NCBI RefSeq assembly: GCF_030272615.1
Contig: NC_081414.1
Location: 333,981,427-334,045,426, forward strand
Source of the DNA: Cryptomeria japonica
Taxonomy: Eukaryota; Streptophyta; Pinopsida; Cupressales; Cupressaceae
Direction: 5' to 3'
Length of the DNA stretch: 64,000 bases
Below, one piece after another: positions 12,049-24,460 of this stretch (position 1 is the stretch's first letter; each line of letters starts with the position of its first letter). Both the position numbers and the translations under genes were made by a program. Under the pieces are notes generated by a model. That model worked only from the letters and a program-made list of their open reading frames with translations, ran no database searches and was not told the DNA's origin.

Positions 12049-12060
12049 TGGTATCAGAGA
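12049..12060 (+). other. Primer-binding site of the 7.05 kb Copia element
   Basis: TGGTATCAGAGA follows the 5' LTR after two spacer bases and matches the initiator Met tRNA PBS except at the last base. Confidence 0.9.
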
Positions 12061-12102
12061 CTAGTCCTCTCTGCAGAAGCTTAACCGCTTGAGGAAGATC
12101 CT

Positions 12103-13467
12103 ATGGCATCAAATAGTTCAAGTTCATCTGCATCTGTTTTCCGGAGAGAAATTCCTAGGCTTGATGGAACAAATTACAAAGTATGGAAGATTCGGATGGA
12201 GACTCATCTGAGATGTCTTGGTAAGGAGATTTGGGAGATCGTTGAGAAATGATATATACCTCATAATTCGGTATCTGGCAATCCTCCTCCAGCAAGCTTT
12301 GATAAGGACATTGAAAATGATTGTAGAACTAGAGAAGCCCTTTTGTGTGCACTTTCTGATCAACAAGTTATGGGACTAACCGACAAATCAACTGCAAAGG
12401 CTATATGGGATAAATTGGAGACTCTGAATGAAGGTGACCCTACTGTTAAAATTGCTAAACTTGATGGTTACCGGGTGAGATATGAGAACCTGAAGATGGA
12501 AGAAGATGAACGGATTACTGCTTTTATGGAGAGAGTTAATGAAATTGTTTTGGGAATTTAGTGCTATGGTGGATCTCTAAGCGAAGATGAAATAGTTTCT
12601 AAAGTATTGAGAGCTTTGCTATCGGCTTATAAGATGAAGGCTACTGCAATTAATGAGTTGAGAACAATGGCAAACACCTCTGTTAATAGGGATACCTTGG
12701 TTGGGAAGTTATCTGCTTTTGAGCTTGAGGAATTTAGTCCTTCTGGAGTTGCAAAATCTGAACCTACTTTTTATGCATCTACATCATCTACCGGCAAGAG
12801 TGATTGGAAAGCCTTATATGCTAAGGAACTGGAGGAAATGAAGAAAGAAGATGAAGAGTTTGAGCAACTTGAAACCCTATTTGCCTAAAGAGTACCTAAA
12901 GGTTCGGCAGGAAGTAAGTATGAAGGACAATCACCTTTTAAATGTTTCGCATGTAATAAGATAGGTCATTTTGCATCTAGATGTCCTAAAAGGAATTCAA
13001 GATTTGAGGAAAGAGCTAGAAGATCTTTTAGGCCTAACCATGATTATCAAAACAAGCATAAGTACAAGAGGAACAAAGACAAATCATGCTACTATGCAGA
13101 TGAGGAAGGTGTGACTGATTCTGATGATGAATCGGCACAAGATTCAGTTAGTGGATCTGACAATGGAAAGGAATGGGTATTCTTGGCTATCAAGGAAGAT
13201 GATCCAGTACCTGAAGAAAAGGCCCTTGCTGCTAAAGTTGAAGACAAGGATGAATGGGTGATAGACAGTGGATGTTCACATCATATGACTAGAGATAAAA
13301 GGAAGTTTCTATCTTTACAAGAATTTGATGGCGGTCTGGTTAGATTTGGAGATGACAAAGCATGCATGATCAAGGGAAGAGGAACTATATCATTGGATGG
13401 TAAGCATGATACTGATAATGTTTATTATGTTGAAGGTTTAAGGCATAATCTTTTGAGTGTAGGATAG
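12103..13467 (+). pseudogene. Copia gag and protease region (SIRE/Tork-like)
   Basis: The gag ATG at 12103 opens a frame with in-frame stops at 12250-12252, 12559-12561 and 12886-12888. A CCHC zinc knuckle (CFACNKIGHFASRC) is encoded at 12943-12984. The protease motif VIDSGCSHHMT is near 13258-13290, and LRHNLLSVG follows. An in-frame TAG ends this piece at 13465-13467. The long gag fits the SIRE/Maximus style of Copia, an inference from layout. Confidence 0.88.
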
Positions 13468-14482
13468 TTGGTGGATAAGGGATTTCAATTACAGTTCAAA
13501 TATGGAAAATGCAAGATTATCAACATATATGGATTGGAGATTGCAACCGGTACTCAGACTAAAGGTAACATCTTTCATTTGAGCTCCGATGAGAAGACAT
13601 GTTTGATTGCACAAATTGATGAGTGTTGAATATGGCATAAGAGGTTGTGTCATGTGAATTTTGATTGCATTGTAAAGATCGGTTCTACTAAGGCAGTTAG
13701 AGATATACCTAAGATTGTGAAGCCCTAAATCCGGTAAGTAAGGAATGTCAAATGGGAAAGCAAGTCAGAACTTCTTCTAAGAGTATACAAGACAAATCTA
13801 ATGATGTTCTTGATCTTATTCACACTGATTTGTGTGGTCCTACTAGAATCAAAAGTTTTCAGGGTGATAGATATTTTATTCTAATCATTGATGACTATTC
13901 TAGAATGATGTGGGTTACTTTTCTAAGGGAGAAATCTGAAGCATTCGAAAAGTTTAAAATCTTTAAAGCTGAAGTTGAGATAGAGACGAGATTGAAGATT
14001 AAATGCTTAAGGTCTGATCAAGGTGGAGAATTCACATCCAGTGAATTTAACAGTTATTGTGAAAAGAATGGGATAAGGAGACAGTTATCTGCACCCCAAA
14101 CCCTCAACAGAATGGAGTTGTGGAAAGGAAGAACAGAACTATCTTGGATGCGGCTAGAACTATGATGATGGAAGCTAATTTGCCTCATATATACTGGAGA
14201 GAAGCTGTGTGCACAGCGGTATACACATTCAACAGAGTTCATATCAAAGGAGACACCGGTAAGACACCTTATGAGTTATGGTTTGGTCACACACCTACAG
14301 TTAAGTATTTCAGAATCTTTGGTAGTAAATGTTATATCAAAAGAGATGATTCCATTGGAAAGTTCCTAGATGTGATGAATGGATATTTCTTGGTTATTCT
14401 AATGAAAGCAAAGCATATAAATGTTATAACAAAAGATTGCAGAGAATTGTGGAGAGCACTAATGTCAAGGTGGATGAGCTGA
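13468..14482 (+). pseudogene. Copia pre-integrase and integrase region
   Basis: Two overlapping frames (13752-14165 and 14120-14482) together cover the integrase core: DLIHTDLCGPTRIKSF, LIIDDYSRMMWVTFL, LRSDQGGEFTSSEF, then ERKNRTILDAARTMM after a frameshift near 14095-14120. A TGA at 13627-13629 interrupts the pre-integrase segment. A further frame change precedes RT. Confidence 0.87.
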
Positions 14483-15432
14483 ACAGAAGTCAAATCAGAA
14501 CTTATGAGAGAGAACCGGTAGTGGAAATGATCATAACTGAACCGGTAGCACCTACACTAGAACAGAATGTTGAACCAGTTACTCCGGCAGTATCAGAAAA
14601 TTCAACAATAACTGAAGAGCATAACAGAGGAACAGAAAATCAGAAGACTGCTAAATATGTTAGGTTAAATCCTTCAGAAGATCAGATCATTGGAGACAAG
14701 AATAAAGGAGTGATGACAAGAAGAAGGTTGGCAGTCGATGAGGCATGTTTAATTTCTCAAATTGAACCAGCATTAGTAATTGAAGCATGTAAAGATGAAT
14801 GTTGGATAAAAGCTATGGAAGAGGAATTAGATCAGATAGAAAAGAATAATATATGGACTTTAGTTCCCCGACCTAAAAATAAGAATGTTATTGGGACTAA
14901 ATGGGTTTTTAGGAATAAATTGAATGAAGATGGACAAGTTGTGAGAAATAAAGCTAGATTGGTTTGTAAAGGATATTCTCAGAAGGAAGGAATTGATTAT
15001 GGTGAGACTTTTGCTCTGGTAGCCAAGATTGAAGCTGTGAGATTATTTCTTGCTTATGCTGCCCATAAGAACTATAAAGTTTATCAGATGGATGTTAAGT
15101 GTGCATTTCTAAATGGAGATCTTGAAGAGGAAGTTTACATTGAGCAGCTTGATGGATTTTCACTTTCAGATGACAAAAACATGGTTTGCAGGTTAAGGAA
15201 AGCTTTATATGGATTGAAACAACCCCCTAGAGCTTGGTATGCAAGATTGGATAAATATCTTTTGAAGCTTGGTTTCACTAAAGGTAATGCTGACATATTG
15301 ATTGTTGAAGTCTTTGTTGATGATATCATTTTTGGAGGTGAAGATAAGTTATATATGGAATTCTCTGATAATATGAAAAATGAATTTGAGATGTCTATGA
15401 TTGGGGAGATGAAATTTTTCTTAGGTTTGTAG
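14437..15432 (+). pseudogene. Copia reverse transcriptase region
   Basis: It starts with the variable linker and reaches the RT core: [57 protein letters not shown]. The catalytic block reads FVDDIIFGG rather than YVDD. About a dozen residues normally found just before it seem to be missing ([13 protein letters not shown]), a small internal deletion. The frame ends with MKFFLGL and a TAG at 15430-15432. Confidence 0.9.
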
Positions 15433-16264
15433 ATTACACAAACTGATAAAGGTATTTTCATCTGTCAAACTAAGTATGCTAGGGAGTTGTTGAGGAAATT
15501 TGGTGGGAAATTCTAAACCGGTTGGTACTCCTATGGTTACAAGTGAGAAATTGACTAAGATAGATGCATCAACACCGGTAAATCCTACAAGGTACAAGTC
15601 TATGATTGGAGGTTTGTTATATCGAACTCACAATAGACCGGATATAATGAATGCAATTTGTATTGTATCAAGATATCAGAGTGATCCTAGAGAGAATCAT
15701 GAGAGTGCAGTGAAAAGGATTTTCAAGTATTTGCAAGGAACAACTGAATATGATTTGTGGTATCTTAAAAATGATGATTTTACACTATGTGCATATACAG
15801 ATGCAGATTGGACTGGAGATGTTGATGACCGAAAGAACACATCCGGTGGAGCTTTCTTTCTTGGAAAGAAACTTGTTTCATGGATCAGCAAAAAGCAGTC
15901 ATGTACCTCTTTATCTACTGCTGAAGCTAAGTATGTTGTTGCTGCTACTAACTATACACAAGTTCTATGGATGAAGCAAATGTTGAAGGATATAAGGGTG
16001 GATTGTAATGAACCGGTAATTATTCACTGTGATAACTCTGCTGCTATTGACATATCAAAGAATCCAGTATTTCATTTTAAGACAAAGCACATATCTATCA
16101 AGTACAACTTTTTGAAGGAGAAGGTGGAAGCAAATGAAGTCAGACTGGTTTATGTGAACACTAAAGAGCAAATTGCAGATATCTTCACTAAACCTTTGCC
16201 TAAGGAATCATTTGAGTACTTGAGCAACAGGTTGGGGGTTTTTGCCCCTCCGATAGAGACTTGA
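15433..16264 (+). pseudogene. Copia RNase H region and C-terminus
   Basis: After a frameshift, the 15500-16264 frame encodes the RT thumb and RNase H: GGLLYRTHNRPDIMNAI, AYTDADWTGDVDDRKNTSG, and SLSTAEAKYVVAA where most Copia elements have TEAEY. It closes with KEQIADIFTKPLPKE, a standard Copia C-terminal signature. Confidence 0.9.
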
Positions 16265-16635
16265 GTGATGTTGATTGGCATCAGTCTGGTATGCATTTGC
16301 AAAGCTACCATTCATTCTGGATTGATGTGTTGGTACTACTACTCAGGGGAGTAGTCAGTTGTGTGGTTCAGTGGATTTATGATTTTTCTTTGATGTTTAT
16401 GTCAGATTTTTGGCATTGATGTCAAAGAGGGAGAGATATGTGAAAAACAGAGCTTAACAGAATATTAGTCAAAGTGAGATTAGAGCTTAACAGGGATATC
16501 ATTCACAGAGGGAGTTTGTTAACTTCATTGTAATATCATCTTATGGGAGATTGTTGGTTGTCTTCCTTTGGGAGAGACTTGTTTGGCATTTCTTGGCACT
16601 TGGATGTTTTTCACATCTAGTGTTGCCATCAATGC

Positions 16636-16648
16636 CAAAGGGGGAGAT
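16636..16648 (+). other. Polypurine tract of the 7.05 kb Copia element
   Basis: AAAGGGGGAGAT immediately precedes the 3' LTR start TGTTCGCAATTGG. Confidence 0.85.
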
Positions 16649-17862
16649 TGTTCGCAATTGGTGGAATTGATTATGCGTTGCATTGATGTTTTGTCATTGA
16701 TAGCAACATCGGTTGTTTTGGTTGTTTACCGGTTTCCGATAGGTTCCGCTAGAGCGGTTGGATTATGATATTGATCTGGTATGCTTCAGTTTGTGAAATT
16801 GGTTTGGATCTGTCATTCATGCTATTCAGATGTGTATCACGATCAGTTGGTTCGGGATTTGATGACTAAGAAGCTATCATTTGTTCTAGTAAGCCTCTTG
16901 GTCACCGATAAGGGTTTTACCGGCAGAGCTTTGTTGAAGATCTTTTGATGCACGTGATAAGTGGTGTTGGCCCAGCTTCTATATGGCTTTCAAGATGCTA
17001 TTGATTATCTTGTTTGTGTTCTTGTTGATCGGTGGTGTTGGATTTGGGTTCGGACCTAATGCTATCTTATTCTGCTAGGTTATGGACTGGTTTATGTAGC
17101 GTGTTGGTGGATGATCCCGATGTGTTACCGGTTGGATTTATTGATTGGATTATGTTGTTTCGGTCTTAGGCCGACTTGGTTGATCATTGGATTGTGGGTT
17201 TATGTTATGAATTTATTGTATTATCTTTTAGGTGGCCGACCTAATTGTTTAAGTCCCGGGTTGGTATAAATATGATGCAAGATCTCTTTATAGATCATGG
17301 GCATATTCGTGGTATTTGGGATATAGGATTATATGTGTGCAAATAAGGTTGTAATCATATGCAGAGGTTTTGGTCGATCATAGGTGATCGAATTGGGTTG
17401 GTGAAAGAGGTTTAAGACCTCCGGTACTAAGCTTAACCGAAACTGTATTCAGGTATAGGAGATACTATTCTTGCAGTTCACTCTTCTTTCCGGATTGTAG
17501 TCTGGATTTATTTTGTAGTCAGTGAGGCTCCTTTTGTGATGAGCAGTGTGCTCTAGGCTATTGGCCTTCTTGCATGTGCAGGGCCCTCTTTTTGTAATCA
17601 CATATTTACTGCAGAAGTATTATCTGACTGTGGGTAGGTTTCCCACCGTGGTTTTTCCCTTTACCGGGTTTTCCACGTACAAATCTTGGTGTTACCTTTT
17701 GTGGATGGTTAGTAAATGTTTTGTGGTTTATATTTGTGCTTAACTGTTATATCTGTTATTCTGGTAATAACGTTTTAATGCTTAAAGTTCTATAATCTGT
17801 TAACAACTGATTCACCCCCCCTCCCCTCTTAGTTGTTCACCGGTTATCTGAGTTGTCTAACA
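16649..17862 (+). repeat. 3' LTR of the 7.05 kb Copia element
   Basis: It matches the 5' LTR along its length with about 10% substitutions in the part compared and a 15 bp length difference. It ends GTCTAACA before the TSD GTAGG. Confidence 0.93.
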
Positions 17863-17867
17863 GTAGG

Positions 17868-18420
17868 TACAATATCATCTTTAAAGTCAGCTACCTCTCT
17901 AATTGTTGCATTACAATTTTCTTGCAAATATTGTAGGAAAGCACTAAGCTCAAGAAATGAATCATCAAGAAAATCCATACCTTCAATTCTAAGGCTATCG
18001 TTTGCTTCAATCTCAAAATTTTCTGAAAGACTTATTCACTTGAGGAAGCACCTGAAAATTCAGCTTCATCATCATTTTCAACTAAGACACCCTCCTGTTG
18101 TGCATTCTAAAAGTTCACTTCATATGTACTTTGCATTGAAGCATCTTTCATATTCCGAACTAAGATTTATGGAGAACTCATCTTATTTTGTTGTCATGTC
18201 TGTAAGATCAACACCATCATTCGTTCTTGACCTTCTTGTGTAGCCATAAAGCCCTTTTTTGCTTGGATGCTCTATTTCAAGTAACTTAAAAAATTCATCA
18301 AAGGAAACCTGGTTTTTAAACTCATGAGATAATTCTTGGTATTGGTCAAGAATTTTGGTCACGTTCATAATCCCATTTATACTTCTGCCTTTGCGATGTT
18401 GTTAAGTCCTTCTAATATCT
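17868..18420 (-). pseudogene. Unidentified host gene remnant, upstream half
   Basis: Minus-strand reading shows coding-like stretches in linked frames: TIASIWEILEGLNNIAKAEV, then NQVSFDEFFKLLEIEHPSK with GYTRRSRTNDGVDLTD, an acidic stretch (VLVENDDEAEFSGAS), and EGMDFLDDSFLELSAFLQYL. Several in-frame stops and shifts separate them, so it is a pseudogene or heavily mutated. The Copia TSD lies inside the last frame, which resumes at 10812. No family is recognised; it has no retrotransposon signature. Confidence 0.5.
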
Positions 18421-20453
18421 CCCAAATACTTGCAATAGTTTAACCATTGATTCTTGAGATGTCTTTGTCATGCTATAGCCATTAAACACTATAATGCAAT
18501 AGCAGATCTACAAGGTGTTAATTCCCCAACAGGCTGGCAATATCACCAACTCTAATAAAACTGTAATATCCCTACCAAGATATTTCAACAAACTTACAAA
18601 TTTCTCAATTTTCAGCTCAAAGACATTTCCTCAAACGATTGGTAGAACATTGAAAACAATCAGTATTTCTGAATTAAATGCTTAGGAACAGCTGCAACTA
18701 TCTTAATTTGTCATAGGCATATTCACAAAACCTGCAAGCATTTGAAACATTCAGACATTTTGACAAACAGTTGTCAAGCATTGAGCTAGTCATAGACATT
18801 TTATCAAACAGATTAACACGTAAGTGTTGATAACACACATTCAAATATTCAAGACTGAGATAAGATAAGCTTTGACCTATCAACTGATATACAAAGATGC
18901 TGGACAACATTTTTGAATAATGTGATCAGCAGGTGCAAGGAATTGGAATAATCTTGATCAAAATTAATGTATTCATAGCTGGGTCCGATGCACCCTTATA
19001 TCAACAATGATTGTTGACTTATTTGCACTCTTTTTAACCTCCTTTCTGATAAACAGCATACACCATTAAATCTGAACCTAACTTCAATCAACTGCTTAAA
19101 GGACTAAAAGTCATAATGGTTTGAAAATGCCCCCAATGCTACCCATAGACTCTTATTGCTGGCCTGAAATGTGATGAATACATTCATAATCCAGAGCCAA
19201 CTTACAAAATTATGTACAGCTACATAGGAAATATTTGTTTATGCACTTTCTGTTGTACCAAATATTTCAAAGGTGATTAATGAACTGTCCTGAGGCAGCG
19301 ATTCCACCTTGATAGCCTAAGAAATACCCAAAGGAGGCACGGCTAGGAGTTTGGGATTCTCAAACCTTCTTAAACTTAGCAAATCTCTTATCCCTTTCTC
19401 ACGTCTCTCTCCAATGCTGAGTCACCACTCTTAAGAGATGCAATCAGCTGATGGGTGGCTGATTTTGTGAGGGACACCACCTAAATTGCACTTACCACAT
19501 TTCCTTTCTTTCAAAAATCAACTTTATTCTCCCAAGTGATACTCCTTTTCTTGCTCAGCAATATTCTCCATCATAAACATGATGCAATCTTATGAAGAAA
19601 ACAAGCCCTAAGGTGTCAATTAGAAAATAGGTTCTGAAAGCCTTGCTAAATGGCAGCACCTCAAACTTAATTGCAATGGCACTTCAAGCTCTCCAAAAAT
19701 TTATTATTTGTTTACAAATCACAATAGATTTGCTTTACAACACAATACCAATCTAGAAGATGATTACTCTGCCTCAACACAAACATATCTCAAAAGTGTA
19801 TCCTTTCAACACAAACCGTGACTCTAAATGAATCATGCCATATTGGCTAAGGAAGATCTTTCACTCTCGAAACCAATCATTGCCTCAAGGTTTTCATCCT
19901 AGGGCTGTTGTGGAACAAACCTGCTCAACCTCCACAATTGTGGTTTCAATAAAATATCAAATGCCAAGAATGAGCTTTCTACCCTCCAAATACCTTCAAA
20001 AAGCACCTTTTGGAATAATAAAATATTATTATGTGTCCTCTTATTTTCCTCTCAAAAAAGTGACTTTAAACTCCTTTTAAATTATTAACATAATTTGTCT
20101 TTTCGTTTTTTTTTTTCCAACAACTTAACATTTAACTATTTTAATATTAAATTATTTTTCACACATCTAGCCAAAGTTACAAAAAATATTGAAATGAAAT
20201 GAATATGAATTCTATCTATATCAAAATATTTTTAAGCCCTTAGAATATCAAACCTAATGAAAATTGGTGCTTTCCAAAATTAGCAAACTTCTTCAAGAAG
20301 TGTGGAGAGCTCCCAAAAAGTCGAACCTGCATTCAAGAAGTATCATTGGACTCACCTTGAATTCCTATACTCACCGCCATTGTCAAAATTCTTGTCCAAT
20401 GAAGTTGGCATTCTCCAAGAATGTTAAAATGAACCAAAAAGGGACATTACACA
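18421..20453. other. Unrecognised non-coding sequence
   Basis: No supportable gene. Plus-strand TGTAATATCCC at 18562 and its inverse-like GGGACATTACA ending near 20451 could be termini of old LTR-like elements. I could not find a TSD or a partner LTR. A T-run lies at 20107-20117. Confidence 0.35.
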
Positions 20454-21561
20454 GGATACCATCAAGAGAGCTAGAAACATGGAGATTTCTATCCCCAAAG
20501 CAAATTTCCAATCTAAATTCCCTCCATCAAAGAAAGATAAGAGACCTTTGCAAAAGATTGACCTTAAAAACCCAATTTAGGAAACGAGGCAAAAAATAAG
20601 CTAAGAAGAAAGAAATTGTATTTCTCTTATGAGGAAGCTAGATGCCTAAGAAAAGGCAAGGTTCATTACATTGAGGTTGTTCTTCACAGTGAAGAAGAGA
20701 AGATAGAAAATGAGTCAAGTGGTGAATAGAGTGATTCTTAGGAAGAATGAGATAATTTAGAGGAGCAATTGAGGGGGGGTTAAAGGAGGTACCATTGCTA
20801 AATTTTTAGCTACAACCATATATAATTCTTTCAAGGTATGAGGAGTATTGCAAGGCCAACGAGTTAGAATATTGATAGACAGTGGGGCAACTAACAACTC
20901 CATATATGAGGTTTTGGTGACAAAGAGAGGCTTACATGTAGAGGATTGTGAAGGTTTCAAGCTGATTGTCATAGATGGATTTACCATGAATTGACCAAGA
21001 AAGTTACCCAGGTGAGCATTACATTGGGTAATTTTATAGTGACCAGTGATTTCTACGTAGTAGGTATTGGAAAAACAAATGTTGTTTCCGAAGTTCAGTG
21101 GTTGCATTTTCTTGGGAAGTATTCTCAAAACTTTCAGACTATGAATGGGAAGAAAGTTGTTCTTCGTGGGATGTCTAACGCTGCACCTAGGATTGTTACT
21201 GCTAAAAGCATGGAGAGTATTTTTCGTCATGGTGATGTAGCTTGGGAATCCTAATGTTTTATTTCCACAAAGGAGACTTCAAATGGAAAGAAAACATATC
21301 ATGTGAATATTCAATCCTTGCTAGAGAAGCATGATGTGCTTTTCAATGGCATTCCTCCAAGCAGGCAACCAAAGACAGGTTTGAACATGTAATTGAGTTA
21401 GACGAAGCTAAGCCTTTGATTAGTACTCCCTATCGTCATCTGAAAAAAGACATAAGGAGAAAATCGAGAAAGCCATCAAGGAGTTGCTAGACATGAAACA
21501 CATTAGGCCTAGTTCTAGTCTCTTTGCTTCTCTGTAGTGCTGGTCAAAAAGAAACCCTGGG
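20454..21561 (+). pseudogene. Gypsy gag-pol fragment (gag end, protease, RT start)
   Basis: The order of recognisable blocks is Gypsy: a degenerate gag tail (LRRKKLYFSYEEARC, then GKVHYIEVV near 20601-20685), an aspartic protease motif (RILIDSGATNN near 20865-20900), and the segment entering RT (IEKAIKELLDMKHIRPSSS near 21456-21520). Stops and frameshifts occur throughout. The sequence stops abruptly near 21561, where a minus-strand Copia fragment begins. No LTRs are visible. Confidence 0.8.
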
Positions 21562-22320
21562 GGCTTGCTTCAGCCCATAAAGTGCCTTCTTCATCCTGCA
21601 TGCATAATCCTTATTTTTTAATAACAAAAAACCTTTTGGTTGTTCAATGTAAACTTATTCCTCTAAATTGCCATTTAAAAACGCAGACTTGACATCCATT
21701 TGATAGACTTCAAAATTTTTGAAACAAGTAAATGCCAAAAACATTCTAATAGCTTCTAATCTGGCAACAGGAGCAAAGGATTGTTCAAAATCAATATCTT
21801 GAACTTGAACATAACCTTTGCACACTAACCTTGCTTTGATTCTTATCACTTCAAATTCTTCATTCAGCTTGTTCTTGAATACCCACTTGATATCAATCAC
21901 ATTCTTGTCCTTTGCTCTTGGAATGAGTTCCCACGTCTCATTCATTTCAATTTGATTCAGATCTTCTTCTATAGCATCAATCCAATGCTTGCCTTCACTT
22001 GCTTTTGCAAAGTCCTTAGGCTCTATTTTGGATAGTAAGGAAAGATTTGTATGTTCAGACGTCCTTACTAGTCTTCTCCTGGTCTATATTCCAGCATCTA
22101 AATCACCAAGAATTAAATCTTTAGAATGATCCTTCTAGACAAATTGATGGTGCCTTTGATCCTATCTTTGTACTCTTTTTGTTCTTCTTCTCCTTCAATA
22201 CAATCTAATTCCTTTGAGTGATAATCCTCTTGTGATTTCTCCTTTTCATGATTTGCTTCATCCATTTTTACATTAGCATCTATAAGCCTTTCTCCTTGAA
22301 GAATAACCAAGGAAGATGCC
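21562..22320 (-). pseudogene. Copia reverse transcriptase N-terminal fragment
   Basis: Minus-strand reading begins at 22320 with GIFLGYSSRRKAYRC (end of the integrase region). It continues through the acidic linker and RT start ([33 protein letters not shown]) and ends mid-motif at [10 protein letters not shown] near 21562. It overlaps in homology the end of the Copia piece at 56136, so it is a separate copy. It is cut on both sides, by Gypsy sequence and by a giant-LTR start. Confidence 0.82.
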
Positions 22321-22884
22321 TATTGTGATGTAATCACACATCACCCCTTTGCAAATGGGGACCCCCACTTTTTTGCTCGTAGATTAGTTCTTTTGCTTAG
22401 ATTGCTTCGCTTGGCAACAATTAGGTCTCCCTTTGAGCTAGTTTGGAATTTTCTCAGTTCTGGTGCTTAGGTGTTAGATAGGACTCAAGGTATTCATTGA
22501 GCAAGGCTTCACGAAGCAACCTTTAGGCTTAGGCAAAATATGCGTTCTTTGATAGATGATCAATCCTCAAAGCAAGTATAACGTCATAAGGAAAGGATGA
22601 GGAGGCAAGAACCGATCAAGTCTAAGTGGATGATGAACAGATTTTAAAGAGATTATAAGTGAATGAGATGGATGGAAGGAATACAAGTGGAGTATCAGTT
22701 GTTTTCCTTAAATTTTCGAAAGGAAATTCAAGGGTGAAATCTTCACCAAAGACAAAATCAACATCATGAGGTGATAAAGTCAAGATGCAATCAAAGATTC
22801 CATGACCTCAAAGAATCCACGAATAGCTCAAATCCATGATTTGCCAAAATCCGCGACTTGGTGGAATCCTCGACCTTGAGGTGT
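22321..22884 (+). repeat. Start of a plus-strand giant LTR, interrupted
   Basis: It begins TATTGTGATG, followed by TCACACATC and CCCCTTTTGCAAATGGGGACC. This is the giant-LTR start in plus orientation; the internal TGTGATG at 22324 may be the true first base. Near 22786-22880 are loose repeats of a motif like ATCCATGACTTG. The sequence resumes at 26963 after the solo LTR. The matching LTR end may be the plus-strand CATCAACA at 46095, but continuity across the intervening insertions is inference. Confidence 0.6.
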
Positions 22885-23732
22885 GTTGATGTGTCTTTTG
22901 TACACAACCAAACACAGAATAAAATACCTAAAGGTATTTTATCCTCTCTTGAACAAAGTTTCCCCGAATGCTGAAGATTTCGCCGAAGGATCAATCGAGG
23001 CAACTCCAAGGTTCTTATATGTAGGTTCTCTACTTGTGGATAGGCTCAATTTAGTCTGATGTGATTATGCTAGAATCACAAGGGAACTTACATTCGACTG
23101 TCTGAGCATCTGATTTGCTGGAACTCAAGTCCTATCTACTAGCAAGGAGATAAAGAAATATCAAAAGATGAAAGGCTTTAGAAAGTCTAATCTAGAATGT
23201 AAGAAGACGGATGAATGACTAGGTGGAGTCCTACTGGGTTGGGTCTCACCATCAAATTGAACAACCCGACACCAACTCAGTGCGATCTTCTAAGGGATGC
23301 TTCAAATAGATTCAAATCATACACCATCAAACACTGATCACCATTCAAGATAATGCATGAACAATAGACGTGTAATGACTTGAAATTAAGTTCATTCTAT
23401 GCCGGTTGACCGCGCAAGGCGCACTTACAGTCAGCAAGAGGCTAGTGGTTTGGACTAGGCAGATTCCACATAAGTGCATTCAACAGTTTTCTCCACTCAA
23501 TCTAATTAACCATCATCTAAAATGAAGATTCAACAAGAGACCATGCATATTGCAAAGAAACGACACATTTAACCATAACTTCAATGAAAATGGAGTTTAT
23601 TTACAATCAAGGGCAACAATTTCTTGCCTTGTCCTCCTAATCTACTCTAATTGCTATTCTATCTGCTGACTATTCACTAACTCTCTTTTTCTAACTCCTA
23701 ACTATTAACCCTTTACAAATGAAGAGCCAGAG

Positions 23733-23823
23733 CTTTATATAGGGAGCTCTTTACAATTTGATGGCTCTGATTGATTTACAATCAATGGCTAGGATTACAA
23801 GATAGAAACCCTAATTAGGGTTT
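23733..23823 (-). promoter_or_regulatory. LTR promoter with palindromic telo-box
   Basis: TATATAAAGC on the minus strand at 23742-23733 lies about 65 bp downstream of AAACCCTAATTAGGGTTT (23806-23823). The telo-box motif AAACCCTAA is present in both orientations. The same pair recurs at each LTR promoter of this family. Confidence 0.7.
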
Positions 23824-24460
23824 GTTATAACAAACTTCCTTAGCCAATGAGAAAATTACATTCAAGGAGTGAGGACCAATAGGAAGCAGGGGTAAGTACA
23901 CCAAAGTTTGTGTCGTCCCCGATAAATTAGGTACATTGAATCTGGACATGCTGAGGTGGACCAATCCGACTCGGAGGAAAAGTGACTGGGATGCCATCTT
24001 GTCTGACGTTTGTGTCTTGGTTAATCTTCCTTTGTCTTTTGATGTGATGAATGATGTACTCCTTGATTCTCTATGTGCCTGATGAGGCTTCCTTGCTATC
24101 AAGTTTTTCTTTCTCCGGTAGCATACCTCGCCTTGAAGTGTTGGTAAGGTCATTCTTCTCTGTCATCATGTGGTTCATTTGTGTGGTAAGTGAAGGTTTT
24201 GGAGATAGCTTGCAACTTCTCGAACACCTGTAGTCTTCTAATGCTTCAAAACACCTTGAGTCCTCCTTTATGCATTTGGAATGTCCTTGATGATGATGGG
24301 ACTGGAAGGGTCAAGAGCGAAATTAATGATTTGCTTGTTTTCCCTCACTTAGCTTCATTCTTCATCCCTTAAGTCATTACGAACAAGTCTTTGGGCTTCA
24401 AAATTGATTGGGAATGCACTAGTTTGTAGATTGGAGCAAGGAATAGTGTCTGGTGAAGAA

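Larger units (their letters stand above)
10818..17862 (+). mobile_element. Complete Ty1/Copia retrotransposon, 7.05 kb
   Basis: LTRs at 10818-12046 (1229 bp) and 16649-17862 (1214 bp) are flanked by the TSD GTAGG at 10813-10817 and 17863-17867. A PBS (12049-12060) and a polypurine tract (16636-16648) are in place. The internal region runs gag, protease, integrase, RT, RNase H. The first 225 bp of the two LTRs differ at about 24 sites by eye, so it is much older than the 5.06 kb Copia element. At least four frame changes and several stops disable it. It sits inside a decayed host gene. Confidence 0.95.

Noticed and set aside
18562-20451. DNA transposon with terminal inverted repeats TGTAATATCCC/GGGACATTACA
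   Set aside because: The termini are short and imperfect, no duplication flanks them, and similar starts occur singly elsewhere.
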